64,000 nt of DNA from Deltaproteobacteria bacterium (GCA_029858505.1 JAOUEW010000002.1:582395-646394); one strand, 5' to 3'. Positions 44,794 to 53,524 are shown, counted from the first letter of the stretch. Numbers and translations are program-made. The notes: a model not told the origin generated them from the letters alone.

Positions 44794-45097
44794 GGGAATC
44801 CTGGTTGAGTGGGTGAACATTTATGTGAGGGTGAATATGTTAGTTTGATATCTCTGCGTACCTATTTTGTCCCATCCCCCCTGCTCCCTTTTCACAGCAA
44901 AAACCCGGCTTATGCATAGGTCTAAACTTGATTCCCTGCCTGTTATTCTATCTTGCCTTCCCCATTTTTGGCCAAGTCTTGGGATTGAAAGACGTGCAAT
45001 ACAGGCGTAGGAATAAAAGCAGAGTTAGACCAACATACCTTATCTGGAAATATCTCCGGTCAATCCGTCAACGAGCTTCCTTTCTTTGGTGCTTTCC
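44794..45097. other. 304-bp intergenic region with a dispersed repeat
   Basis: There is no gene or RNA motif that I recognise. It holds the dispersed repeat copy A (44874-44933). An AT-rich region (45010-45050) could hold the promoter of the SRAP gene, but no clear -35/-10 pair is seen. Confidence 0.55.
44874..44933 (+). repeat. Dispersed intergenic repeat, copy A
   Basis: It begins CATCCCCCCTGCTCCC, then TTTTCACAGCAAAAACCC, then GGCTTATGCATAGGTCTAAA and CTTGAT. The same pattern occurs at 46086 (same direction), at 53525 (reverse) and in a shorter form at 36450. Roughly 70% identity is seen to the 53525 copy over 54 bases, by eye. Confidence 0.6.
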
Positions 45098-45778
45098 ATG
45101 TGCGGTCGTTTCGCCCTCACTCATTCAGCAGAGGATTTGGCTCGCTGGTTCGGGGCTGGAGAAATTCCATTGGCTCCAGGCCTGGCGCTGCCCCTTCGGT
45201 ATAACATTGCCCCCAGTCAGCCTCTGCTGGCCGTTCGGGTAGAGCACGGAAGCCCCAGGTTCGCCCTGTTGCGTTGGGGGCTGGTACCCTCCTGGGCCAA
45301 AGACCCCGCCATGGGCCAACACATGATCAACGCTAGGGGAGAAACGGTAGCAGTGAAGCCCGCCTTTAAAAACGCCTACCGCCATCACCGCTGCCTCATC
45401 CCCGCCAGCGGTTTTTATGAATGGGCCCATGAAGGCAAAGGCCGTCAGCCCTATTATTTTTCTGGTAACAGGGGCACCCCCCTGGCCATGGCCGGGCTGT
45501 GGGAACATTGGCTGGGGCCAGACGGCAGCGAGATGGAAACCTGCGCCATTGTCACCACCCAGGCCAACAAAACCTTGAAACCCATCCACGACCGGATGCC
45601 GGTACTCATCCCAAGGGAACGTTTTGCCGCTTGGTTGGATCACTCCCCCGGGGCCTGGACCCACGCGGCGGAATTGCTTGTTCCCTCACCAGAGGATGCA
45701 TTGGTCAAAATTAAGGTATCTACCTACGTGAATCACCCGGCCCATGAGGGACCGGCTTGTTTGGCTCCCGCCAAATAA
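45098..45778 (+). CDS. SRAP domain protein (YedK/HMCES-like)
   Basis: This 226-residue protein has the SRAP fold that traps abasic sites in single-stranded DNA by forming a thiazolidine bond with the N-terminal cysteine. The ATG at 45098 gives MCGRFAL, so Cys2 becomes the exposed catalytic residue after Met removal. MINARGETVAVKPAF (the Asn and Glu of the active site), RCLIPASGFYEW and IHDRMPVLI (the conserved His) are intact. It is monocistronic. Confidence 0.93.
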   Translation: MCGRFALTHSAEDLARWFGAGEIPLAPGLALPLRYNIAPSQPLLAVRVEHGSPRFALLRWGLVPSWAKDPAMGQHMINARGETVAVKPAFKNAYRHHRCLIPASGFYEWAHEGKGRQPYYFSGNRGTPLAMAGLWEHWLGPDGSEMETCAIVTTQANKTLKPIHDRMPVLIPRERFAAWLDHSPGAWTHAAELLVPSPEDALVKIKVSTYVNHPAHEGPACLAPAK

Positions 45779-46238
45779 CCTCCACGACCACTGATAGACC
45801 TCTCAGCCCTGCCCGTTAGGTGCCGGGCATGGTCTTTGCTCCTTCCCCTCCAGTCAGCTTGATTCCTCTTCATCCATGGCCCCAACATGACCATCCTATC
45901 TTCACGTAAACCCTTCACTGGTGGCGTCCGCCCTGGGGGCAGTCGGCACTGGCGTCTATGGGTGAGAGGCCATGCCGATCCTCGGTTCTCTCCCCTCAAG
46001 TTGGAATCCACCCTGCGGGATATCTTGTTGCGCTTTGGCCCCCAGCAGCCACCCGGAATTTAACTCGTATTGGGGCTTCGCCCCCCATTCCCCCTTCATT
46101 CACGGCAAAAACCCGCGTGATGTAAAGGTCTCAATTTATCTTGAGGCATCCCCCCCACGCCCCAATCTCGGTGCAAAAGCCCTGACTTGGCAGATATTTC
46201 TGCCTGGATCTGGCCCAACCGTTTTTCTGATCCCCTAT
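45779..46238. other. 460-bp intergenic region with several hairpins and a dispersed repeat
   Basis: It holds no credible gene. It has a small hairpin TGCCCG...CGGGCA at 45808-45830, a GGGGC-TTC-GCCCC hairpin (46072-46084), and the dispersed repeat copy B at 46086-46143. A further partial match (TTCACG then TAAACCC) lies near 45900-45910. A small RNA is possible but nothing supports one. Confidence 0.5.
46086..46143 (+). repeat. Dispersed intergenic repeat, copy B
   Basis: It reads CATTCCCCCTTCATTCACGG, then CAAAAACCCGCGTGATG, then TAAAGGTCTCAATTTATC. The GCAAAAACCC core, the ATG at equal spacing and AGGTCT match copy A. It is placed just after a UUCG-type hairpin. Confidence 0.6.
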
Positions 46239-46694
46239 CTATTTGATATAACCCGCCAGCCAATCGGCTAGGCTGTCTGTCACTTCTTTTTCCAACACAC
46301 CTAGCTCCACGGGTATTCCTGCTTGGCGCAGCCGGGCCACACCCTGGCCTTTGACCCTGGGGTGAGGGTCCAAAATCCCCACCACCACCCGGCTAGGTTT
46401 TTTTTCCAGCACCAAATCCACGCAGGGGGGCGTCCGCCCATGGAATGTACAGGGTTCAACGGTGACATACAGGGTGCATTCGGCCCAATTCACCCCCGCT
46501 TGATCGGCCAAGGTGATGGCCTCCACCTCGGCGTGGGCCCCCCCAGGAGGATGGGTCGCCCCCAACGCCACCACGGAATCCCCCCGCGACACCACGCATC
46601 CCACCCAGGGGTTATCTCCAGTACGCCCCTTAACCGCCTCCCCGGCCCTGAGCGCCAAGGCCATCATGGCCCCATCCCCAGGGATCTGGCTCAT
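46239..46694 (-). CDS. Stand-alone RibD-type pyrimidine deaminase
   Basis: This 151-residue cytidine-deaminase-fold zinc protein matches the N-terminal half of RibD, which deaminates 2,5-diamino-6-ribosylamino-pyrimidinone phosphate in riboflavin synthesis. Visible features are DNPWVGCVVSRG, the zinc ligands in GGAHAEVEAI (His, with the catalytic Glu) and VEPCTFHGRTPPC (two Cys), and DPHPRVKGQGVARLRQAGI. The reductase half is absent, so it should work with a separate reductase, or it has another substrate. The ATG overlaps the metX stop (ATGA). Confidence 0.82.
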   Translation of the reverse strand: MSQIPGDGAMMALALRAGEAVKGRTGDNPWVGCVVSRGDSVVALGATHPPGGAHAEVEAITLADQAGVNWAECTLYVTVEPCTFHGRTPPCVDLVLEKKPSRVVVGILDPHPRVKGQGVARLRQAGIPVELGVLEKEVTDSLADWLAGYIK

Positions 46695-47827
46695 GTCTCC
46701 TCCAAAAAGCCCCGAATGGGATCGGTGAGTTTCTTTTGGATGATTTCCGGTTTGAGAAAAAAATCATGCCCGTATTCTTCTTCCAAACACAGGTATTTCA
46801 CCGGGAGACCGTTCACCTGCATGGCCTTCACCAGGTCTTCCGACAAATAGGGGGGGAAGAGATTGTCACCCGTGGCCGAAACCACCATCATTTTGGCTTT
46901 CACCCTCTCCATAGCCTTGGCCAGGGAACCATGGCGAATGGCAAGGTCAAAGTGATTCCAGGTTTGCAACAGATACACCATGGAATTGGCGTCGAAATCG
47001 CTGATGAACGACTCTGTGACGGCGTGGAGATAGTTTTCCGCTTCGTGAAAAAACCGCCGATGGAATTTGTCGTCGGCAAAGGGCTCACGTTGGCTTTGAT
47101 GATACTTGGTGAATTTTTTCTCCATGGTGATGGGAGAGATAAAGGTGGTGTGCCCCAACATGCGGGCAATGCGCAAACCGGTGGAAGGCGGCGGCCCCTG
47201 GTGATAATGGCCGTCTTTATAGTTTAGATCGGTCTGCACGGCATCAATTTGCACCCGGTTGGTCATGATCATGAACTGATTGGAATAAGCCGAGGAAGCC
47301 ACGGGAATCACCCGTTCCACAAAATCCGGATACTCAATGGCCCACACCAAGGCCTGAAACCCTCCCATGCTTCCCCCGATGACCGCGTAAAGTTTCTTGA
47401 CCCCCAGGGCATCCAGCAGAATTTTTTGAGCTCGAACCATGTCCTCCACCTCCACAATGGGGAAGGTGAGTCCATAGGGCTTTCCGGTTTCTCGGTTGAT
47501 GGTGGCTGGGCCGCTAGAGCCCCCGCACCCACCCAACATATTGATGCAAATAACATAATATTTATCGGTGTCTATGGCCCGTCCGGGGCCCGCCATGGCT
47601 GGCCACCAAGAGCGGCGCCAGTCGTCGGGATATTCCAGGTCGGTGGCGTGGGTATTCCCGGTCAGGGCATGGCAAATCAAAATCGCAGGGTGAGAGGGGT
47701 CTCCCCAGGTTTCATAGGCCACAAATAGTTCTGGAATAATTTCCGGTTTTCCCTGGTAGGGAACATTAAATTGAAAGGGCGCATCGAACCGATGAACGAT
47801 GGCATTGGGGTGTTTGTTGTGGTTCAT
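46691..47827 (-). CDS. metX: Homoserine O-acetyltransferase (MetX family)
   Basis: This alpha/beta-hydrolase acetylates (or succinylates) homoserine for methionine synthesis. Motifs are CHALTGNTHA (oxyanion region), GGSMGGFQALVWAIEYP with the nucleophile Ser, ATGDNLFPPY with the catalytic Asp, and EYGHDFFL with the catalytic His. I use the ATG at 47827 (378 residues). An earlier ATG at 47875 adds 16 non-conserved residues and lacks a ribosome site, but cannot be ruled out. Acyl donor choice cannot be read with confidence. The RibD-type gene overlaps its stop. Confidence 0.92.
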   Translation of the reverse strand: MNHNKHPNAIVHRFDAPFQFNVPYQGKPEIIPELFVAYETWGDPSHPAILICHALTGNTHATDLEYPDDWRRSWWPAMAGPGRAIDTDKYYVICINMLGGCGGSSGPATINRETGKPYGLTFPIVEVEDMVRAQKILLDALGVKKLYAVIGGSMGGFQALVWAIEYPDFVERVIPVASSAYSNQFMIMTNRVQIDAVQTDLNYKDGHYHQGPPPSTGLRIARMLGHTTFISPITMEKKFTKYHQSQREPFADDKFHRRFFHEAENYLHAVTESFISDFDANSMVYLLQTWNHFDLAIRHGSLAKAMERVKAKMMVVSATGDNLFPPYLSEDLVKAMQVNGLPVKYLCLEEEYGHDFFLKPEIIQKKLTDPIRGFLEET

Positions 47828-47983
47828 GCCGTCTTTCAAGGAAGGATTGCCTAAGGTGTTGGATTGGATTATCATTTGATACTTATAACCGGCCCGTTCA
47901 CGTTTGAAAAGAATGCCCGGAAAAACCAGGGAATTTCCCCCTTCCGGCGGCCAGGCTCCACCTCTTCATATATCCCACATTTC

Positions 47984-48661
47984 ATGTCTAAACACGCCCC
48001 GGAAAAACTCACCAAAGATTTTCTTAAAAACGATCCGCTGATTGATTGGGTGCTTAGGGGAATGGACTTTGTACATCGCCATCGCACCCGGTTTCTCGCT
48101 GGCTCTACGGGCTTGTTGTTGTTGGTGGCCGGTGCGGTGGGTTGGAAGATCACCAGCCAACATTGGTCGGAAGAGCAGGCCAAAGAATTCTTTGACGCAG
48201 AGAATATCTATTATGGCATTCAGCTTTCCCAAGAGGAACGGGCCCGGTTATCCAAAGGGGCTTTCCAGGCTTTTGTGGAAAACCACCCCAGAGCCGCCCT
48301 GACCCCCTATGCCTGGATGTACCTGGGCCGGTTGGCCAGGGAAGAAAACAACCTAAAAGACATGGAAGCCGCTTACCGTCAGGTCATTGACCACGGCCAA
48401 ACCAACGATGACTTGCTGGCCCAAGCCCTGTCCGGATTGGCCTCCATGTTGATCGATAAAAAGGATTTTTCTGGGGCAAAGGATTTGCTGGAAAAAATCC
48501 CCGATGGCTATCAGGACCTGAAGCATTTTCAATTGGGCCAGCTTGAATTGGCTTCTGGAAACACGGCCCAGGCCCGAGAACACCTGCTGATGGTGACCCA
48601 GCAGGAAAAAGGTTCGGCCTTGAAAGATCAGGCCCAAGCCACCCTGGACAACATCCCATAA
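47984..48661 (+). CDS. TPR-containing membrane-anchored protein, YfgM-like
   Basis: This 225-residue protein has a single N-terminal membrane helix at about 40-57 (FLAGSTGLLLLVAGAVGW) after a positively charged cytoplasmic segment. A periplasmic domain of about five TPR-like helical pairs follows (YAWMYLGRLAREENNLKDME, then LLAQALSGLASMLIDKKDF and LGQLELASGNTAQAREHL). This is the plan of YfgM, which helps substrates pass from SecYEG to periplasmic chaperones. The ATG at 47984 is chosen; upstream codons encode non-family text. Confidence 0.75.
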   Translation: MSKHAPEKLTKDFLKNDPLIDWVLRGMDFVHRHRTRFLAGSTGLLLLVAGAVGWKITSQHWSEEQAKEFFDAENIYYGIQLSQEERARLSKGAFQAFVENHPRAALTPYAWMYLGRLAREENNLKDMEAAYRQVIDHGQTNDDLLAQALSGLASMLIDKKDFSGAKDLLEKIPDGYQDLKHFQLGQLELASGNTAQAREHLLMVTQQEKGSALKDQAQATLDNIP

Positions 48662-48714
48662 CACAATGACTCTATAAATACTTTCATCCATTCCACCCCT
48701 AAACACGGAACCCC

Positions 48715-48972
48715 ATGAGTTACCTGGACCTGGTTGAAGAATTTCCAAAAGATTTTAAGAGCACCATGTTTGAAAAGGTGTTGATGGCCACCCGCCGGGC
48801 CAAAGACCTGCACAAGGGAGCCGACCCTTTGTTTCACGCGTTTCACAGCGATACCTACTTGGCCCTGGAGGAAATTTCCCGGGGAATGATTAAACTGGAA
48901 TACCAAGTCGACACCACCCAAGCTGCCCTGGGGCAAGGCGCCAACCAGGATGAGGATGAAGACGAAGTCTAA
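48715..48972 (+). CDS. rpoZ: RNA polymerase omega subunit (divergent RpoZ)
   Basis: This 85-residue protein lines up with RpoZ. The patch MFEKVLMATRRAKDLHKG matches the DLVLVAARRARQMQVGG block, and ADPLF then TYLALEEISRGMI matches the DPLV then ALREIEEGLI block. Omega folds with the beta-prime C-terminus of RNA polymerase and assists its assembly. The usual RVT start is replaced by MSYLDLVEEFPKDFK. The C-terminus is acidic (ANQDEDEDEV). The downstream lipoprotein begins 23 bp before the rpoZ stop. No Shine-Dalgarno is visible. Confidence 0.75.
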   Translation: MSYLDLVEEFPKDFKSTMFEKVLMATRRAKDLHKGADPLFHAFHSDTYLALEEISRGMIKLEYQVDTTQAALGQGANQDEDEDEV

Positions 48973-49600
48973 GGGCTTGTCTGCCCGTATTCGCGCGGCC
49001 TGGGTTGGGGTGTTGCTGGTTGGGCTGAGTGGTTGTCTGCCCAACAACGCAACCTTTGATGCTGGCTTCTCCACCACCCAGGTAGATGGCACGCTGACCG
49101 TGGGGGGAACCCTCCCCGACCAGGGGGAAACGCTCATCGTCGCCATCTATCAGCAATACCGGTTCGTCAACTTGGAGGACGCACAGGAGACCAGCCGCAC
49201 TGGCGGAAACCTGGAAGCCGGTGAGAAGGTGACTGCCCCCATAGCAGATATTATTTGGCCCGATGAAGACGGTCGTTACCGGGTAGAAGTTCCCACCAAC
49301 ACCGTGGGTCTAGAACTATACTTCATCGCCCCCGGTCATTTGAGCGATCAAGCCCGGTTTCGTCCCCAAATCGGGGTGGGAGCGATCCACTATCCGCTCA
49401 CCCTGACGGCCATTCCCGACTGGCGAAACCATTTTTATACCTTCGTGGACCCGTTTTTAGCTTCCCTCATCACCGAAAAACGATATCACCTGGGTGAACT
49501 CGATCAGAAACGGCTGGGGGATTGGCTGGAAAGGGAACACAAACGGCTAGAGGCTCCACCAAAACCCACCAAACCCTCTCCAGCAAAGCCCGGCAAGTAG
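48950..49600 (+). CDS. Lipoprotein of unknown function
   Basis: This 216-residue protein has a signal peptide with a lipobox (VGLSGC, Cys about 26) after a basic start. The mature domain is beta-rich: FDAGFSTTQVDGTLTVGGTL, then VAIYQQYRFVNLEDAQ and YRVEVPTNTVGLELYF. The N-terminal part resembles carboxypeptidase-regulatory/Ig-like domains. The end is Lys/Pro-rich (KPTKPSPAKPGK). Two ATGs (48950 and 48956) overlap the rpoZ 3' end. It is probably expressed with rpoZ. Function is not recognised. Confidence 0.75.
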   Translation: MRMKTKSKGLSARIRAAWVGVLLVGLSGCLPNNATFDAGFSTTQVDGTLTVGGTLPDQGETLIVAIYQQYRFVNLEDAQETSRTGGNLEAGEKVTAPIADIIWPDEDGRYRVEVPTNTVGLELYFIAPGHLSDQARFRPQIGVGAIHYPLTLTAIPDWRNHFYTFVDPFLASLITEKRYHLGELDQKRLGDWLEREHKRLEAPPKPTKPSPAKPGK

Positions 49601-49797
49601 TTTGGGGTTTTCCTCTCATTGCGCTTAAATGGGGGGTGAGATTATAGTAAGAGAAAGATCATTGCCAGACCGGGAAAAGAAAATAGAAGAAAAAAAGAAA
49701 GATAAAACGATCGTTATTCGTATATTCGTTTTAAACAAAGACCATATGTAAACAGGGTTCCATTGGCCCTTGAAAACCCATTGAAGGAGGAGTGAAC

Positions 49798-50109
49798 ATG
49801 GACGTGCCCGTGAAAGAACTGGAACAAATCAACGGCTGGATGGAACAGGCCCGCACCCTGGAAAGCCAAAAAAAATGGAACGAAGCCCGGGAAGTGCTGG
49901 AAAAAGTGCTGGCGATTGATCCGCGCAACGACAAGGCCTTTGAACACCTGGGCCGGGTGTATGACGGCCTGGGAGACGCCCAAAAAGGCGCCTCTTTCCA
50001 CGCCCGGGCCAAAAGCCTGCGGGAAGAAAAATGGGAGCGAGAGGTTGAAGCCGAAATGCGCTCGCATCACGAGGTCATCGGCGAACCCAACCGCCGTGAA
50101 ATTCCTTAA
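49798..50109 (+). CDS. Small TPR protein
   Basis: This 103-residue protein has one clear TPR repeat, with a partial second. NEAREVLEKVLAIDPRNDKAF then EHLGRVYDGLGDAQKGASFH shows the Ala/Gly/Pro pattern. The N-terminus is amphipathic (VPVKELEQINGWMEQARTLE). A strong GGAGG (49786-49790) lies 7 bases before the ATG at 49798. A GTG two codons earlier would be too close to it. lpxB starts 9 bp after the stop, so it may be co-expressed. Partner unknown. Confidence 0.75.
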   Translation: MDVPVKELEQINGWMEQARTLESQKKWNEAREVLEKVLAIDPRNDKAFEHLGRVYDGLGDAQKGASFHARAKSLREEKWEREVEAEMRSHHEVIGEPNRREIP

Positions 50110-50118
50110 CCCCTTCCT

Positions 50119-51252
50119 ATGAAACTCCTCGCCATCGCAGGAGAACCCTCCGGCGACCAACATGGAGGAGCCCTGCTGGCGGGGCTGTACAGTCGAATTC
50201 CTGGGCTGCAAGTCAGCGGAATTGGCGGCCCCCGCATGACGGCCCAGGGGCTTTCACCCCTCCATTCTTTTCAATCCCTGCAGGTTCACGGGCTGGTAGA
50301 GGTTCTGCGCCATTTGCCCCGCCTGTACCGAATTTTATGGGATTTGGAGCGGCGAATGGACGAAGACCGCCCCGATGCCCTGCTGACCATTGATTACCCC
50401 GGTTTTAACCTGAAACTGGCCCAAGCCGCCGCCAAACGGTCTATTCCCGTGATTCACTATTCCAGCCCCCAGGTGTGGGCTTGGCGGTCTGGGCGTATTC
50501 AAACCATCGCCCGCAGTGTCTCCAAGTTGATCGTTTTGTTCCCTTTCGAGGAAGACCTGTACCGGAAATCCGGGGTCAATGCTGAATTTGTGGGCCACCC
50601 CCTGGTGGGGCAAGAAGCCCCCCCCGAGAAAGTATCCCAACTGTTGGCGGGGTTAAAGGGGTCCCCCAGCCTGCCCCTGGTGGCCCTGATGCCGGGCAGC
50701 CGGGCCAGCGAGCTAGAACGCCACTTGGCACCCCTGCTTGGCGCTGTGAAAGAAATGGGTCAACGAGGGTTTCAGGCCCGCTGGGTGATGCCCCTGGCCC
50801 CAGGGCTCAATCGAACACGGGTGGAAGAACAAATCCGCCAAGCGGGGGTGATCGTTCAGGTGCTGGAGGGCGGGTTCCTTCCTCTGTTGAAACTGGCCCA
50901 ACTGGCCTTGGTGGCCAGCGGCACCGCCGCCCTGCAAACCGCCCTGGCAGGCATCCCCATGGTGGTGTTTTACAAGCTGTCTCCCCTCACCTACCAAATC
51001 GCCCGCCGGGTGGTGAAACTTCCCCATGTGTCCATGGTCAATATTTTGGCAGGCCGTGAAATCGTTCCAGAGCGGTTGCAGCAGGCTGTGAACCCCCTCA
51101 CCCTGGCCGATACCTTCTTGGCCCTGGCCCAATCGCCAACGGCCCAGGCCGCCATGAAAAAGAATCTGGCTCAGGTAACAACGGTTCTGGGCAAGCCTGG
51201 CGCCTATGACCGCGGGGCAGAGGCCATCGCCCGATTTTTAAACGAGCATTGA
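50119..51252 (+). CDS. lpxB: Lipid-A-disaccharide synthase
   Basis: This GT19 glycosyltransferase joins UDP-2,3-diacylglucosamine and lipid X to make the lipid A disaccharide, 377 residues. Signatures are IAGEPSGDQHGGALL, TIDYPGFNLKLA, IHYSSPQVWAWRSGR, FEEDLYRKSGVNAEFVGHPL, LMPGSRASELERHLAPLL and SGTAALQTALAGIPMVVFYK. It confirms an LPS-containing outer membrane. No other lpx gene is adjacent. The start at 50119 has a family-like N-terminus and no purine ribosome site. Confidence 0.95.
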   Translation: MKLLAIAGEPSGDQHGGALLAGLYSRIPGLQVSGIGGPRMTAQGLSPLHSFQSLQVHGLVEVLRHLPRLYRILWDLERRMDEDRPDALLTIDYPGFNLKLAQAAAKRSIPVIHYSSPQVWAWRSGRIQTIARSVSKLIVLFPFEEDLYRKSGVNAEFVGHPLVGQEAPPEKVSQLLAGLKGSPSLPLVALMPGSRASELERHLAPLLGAVKEMGQRGFQARWVMPLAPGLNRTRVEEQIRQAGVIVQVLEGGFLPLLKLAQLALVASGTAALQTALAGIPMVVFYKLSPLTYQIARRVVKLPHVSMVNILAGREIVPERLQQAVNPLTLADTFLALAQSPTAQAAMKKNLAQVTTVLGKPGAYDRGAEAIARFLNEH

Positions 51253-51352
51253 GCGAATGAACCCCCAAGGCTGGCCTTTTTTTTCCCGCCGGAATACCCT
51301 TTGGGAGATTCTTTCTCGACAACTTGAAAACCTATCTTTTTTTGGAGAGCCC

Positions 51353-52741
51353 ATGCCTTCCCCTGGATCAACAGAACATCCCCTGCTGGTGGCTGTGGTG
51401 GGAGCCGGCCCGTCTGGTTTTTACGCAGCGGAAGAACTGCTGAAGCAAACCGGCGTTTCGGCCAGGGTCGATCTGTTTGATCAACTGCCCACCCCCTTTG
51501 GGCTGGTGCGGGGGGGGGTAGCACCAGATCACCAAAAAATCAAAACAGTGACCAAGGTATACGACAAAACCGCGGCCCGACCGGGATTCCGCTTTGTGGG
51601 GAATGTCTCCTTTGGAAAAGACCTTTCGTTGGAAGACCTGCTGGCCCATTACCACATGGTGTTGTTCAGCACGGGGGCCCAAACCGACCGCCGCATGGGC
51701 ATTCCAGGGGAAGACCTTCCTGGCAGCGAACCTGCCACCGACTTTGTGGCCTGGTACAACGGTCACCCGGCCTACTCTCATCTTACCTTCCCCCTCAACC
51801 ATCCACGGGTGGCGGTGGTGGGCAATGGAAACGTGGCCATGGACGTGGTGCGCATGTTGGCCGCCCCCCTGGAAGAACTCAAAAAAACCGACATCGCCGA
51901 TGCCGCCCTGGAAGCCCTGGCCCACAGCAAAGTCACCGACATTTGGCTGCTGGGCCGCAGGGGGCCAGCCCAGGCCGCCTTCACCAACCCCGAAATTCGT
52001 GAACTGGGAGAACTACCAGGGGTAGAGATTCATCTGCACCCGGAAGAATTGGCCTTGGATCCAGGCTCCCAAGAATTCTTGGCCGCCGCCGACAACCCTG
52101 TTCACAAGCGCAACGTAGACATTCTGAATGAAATTGCCGCCAAGCCCCGCACGGGAGCTCCTCGCCGCATTCACATTCGGTTCCTGGTATCTCCCACGGC
52201 CATCACCGGGGGCAGCCGGGTGGAAGGCCTAACCCTGGAGAAAAACCAATTGGTCAAAGATGGCCGTGGCGGCCTGAGTGCCCAAGGTACCGGCCAAACC
52301 GAAACCCTGCCGGTCGACATGGTGTTCCGCTCCATTGGTTATAAGGGAATCGGCTTGCCCGGGGTGCCCTTCGATGACCGCAAAGGAGTGATCCCGAACC
52401 AGGGGGGCCGGGTCGCCGGAACCGATGGCGCCCTGCCCAGGCTGTACACCGCCGGATGGATCAAACGGGGGCCCAGCGGGGTCATCGGCACCAACAAGGC
52501 CTGCGCGGTAGAAACCGTGAAAGCCATGCTGGAAGACCTGCCAAACCTGCCCCTGCCCCCAGGTTTTCAGGGGACCCCGGACCGGCTGCTGGAAGGGCTG
52601 CAAAAGAAAGGGGTGCAAACGGTTTCCTACCCCGAATGGCAGAAACTAGACCAAGAAGAAACCCGCCGGGGCGCCGCCCAGGGCCGCCCCCGGATGAAGT
52701 TCACCTCGGTGAAAGAGATGCTGAATTTCCTGGGCAAATAA
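51353..52741 (+). CDS. Adrenodoxin-reductase-type ferredoxin-NADP+ reductase (FprA-like)
   Basis: This 462-residue flavoprotein moves electrons between NADPH and ferredoxin or a P450 partner. FAD motif VVGAGPSGFYAAEELL, then FDQLPTPFGLVRGGVAPDH, GIPGEDLPGS and the second Rossmann VVGNGNVAMDVVRM are all family signatures. VFRSIGYKG and TAGWIKRGPSGVIGTNK (the NADP side) are also kept. The ATG at 51353 has GGAG 5 bases upstream; an earlier ATG at 51257 lacks family text. No ferredoxin is adjacent. Confidence 0.92.
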   Translation: MPSPGSTEHPLLVAVVGAGPSGFYAAEELLKQTGVSARVDLFDQLPTPFGLVRGGVAPDHQKIKTVTKVYDKTAARPGFRFVGNVSFGKDLSLEDLLAHYHMVLFSTGAQTDRRMGIPGEDLPGSEPATDFVAWYNGHPAYSHLTFPLNHPRVAVVGNGNVAMDVVRMLAAPLEELKKTDIADAALEALAHSKVTDIWLLGRRGPAQAAFTNPEIRELGELPGVEIHLHPEELALDPGSQEFLAAADNPVHKRNVDILNEIAAKPRTGAPRRIHIRFLVSPTAITGGSRVEGLTLEKNQLVKDGRGGLSAQGTGQTETLPVDMVFRSIGYKGIGLPGVPFDDRKGVIPNQGGRVAGTDGALPRLYTAGWIKRGPSGVIGTNKACAVETVKAMLEDLPNLPLPPGFQGTPDRLLEGLQKKGVQTVSYPEWQKLDQEETRRGAAQGRPRMKFTSVKEMLNFLGK

Positions 52742-52936
52742 CCGTGTTTTCCAGCTTGGTTTCCACTTTGGAATGCTAGGCGCCCCTATCCTGCCTGTTG
52801 CATCCCGCGGCTTGGAAGAATAGGATTGTTTTCAACCAGGGGTCGGAAACAGGGCACTGGTCTATAGGAAGGGGTAAATCCGTCACGGATGATCACCAAA
52901 ATAAATTTTCACCAACACAGAAGGGAAGTACCAGAC

Positions 52937-53506
52937 ATGAGCGATTCCAACGGAAGAGGGGACAGAGACGGCGGGCGGTTCCGCACACCCAGGGGGGAAA
53001 GCCGGGGAGACGGCCGCAGAGAACACCGGGGAGGACGGGGCGAAGGCCGTGATCGGGGCCCCCGCCGTGAAAAAGACGATGGACAGGAAGCCCTGAAGGC
53101 CCTGGAGCGCCGAATGCACGCCTTTTTGTCGTCGGGAGAGGTCCAGATGGACCTGGAACCCATGAACTCCTACCTGCGGCACCAGGCCCATGAAACTGCC
53201 AAGGCGTTCAATATTTCCACCGAATCGGTGGGCGAAGGCCACGAACGCTTTGTGCGCCTGATCCGCACCCCCCAGTCGGCGGCCCCGGCGGGCGTCCGCC
53301 CCCCGCGCCTGCCCGATTTCGGCAGTCAAATGTTCAAGGTGAAAGCCAGCCCAGAGGGCACCCACCTGATGCTGCTGGAAGACGGAAGCCTGCTGCTGCA
53401 CGATGACAAAGAGAAGGGGCAAATCGTGGACCACCGGGTGGTGCAGTCGAACTACGTGCGGGTGCGCAAGGGGAAAATTCTGGTGGAAGGCGAGCCGGGC
53501 TGGTAA
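52937..53506 (+). CDS. R3H-domain protein with RG-rich N-terminus
   Basis: This 189-residue protein has an N-terminal low-complexity Arg/Gly/Asp/Glu segment of about 45 residues (RGDRDGGRFRTPRGESRGD). An R3H-like nucleic-acid binding region follows (about 62-105, NSYLRHQAHETAKAF, with the R-x3-H spacing; then FVRLIR), and a basic small beta region at the end (HRVVQSNYVRVRKGKIL). R3H domains bind single-stranded RNA or DNA, and Jag/SpoIIIJ-associated proteins are an example. The ATG at 52937 starts MSDSNG. Function unknown. Confidence 0.65.
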   Translation: MSDSNGRGDRDGGRFRTPRGESRGDGRREHRGGRGEGRDRGPRREKDDGQEALKALERRMHAFLSSGEVQMDLEPMNSYLRHQAHETAKAFNISTESVGEGHERFVRLIRTPQSAAPAGVRPPRLPDFGSQMFKVKASPEGTHLMLLEDGSLLLHDDKEKGQIVDHRVVQSNYVRVRKGKILVEGEPGW

Positions 53507-53524
53507 ATCCTTCCCGGGGTGCCC

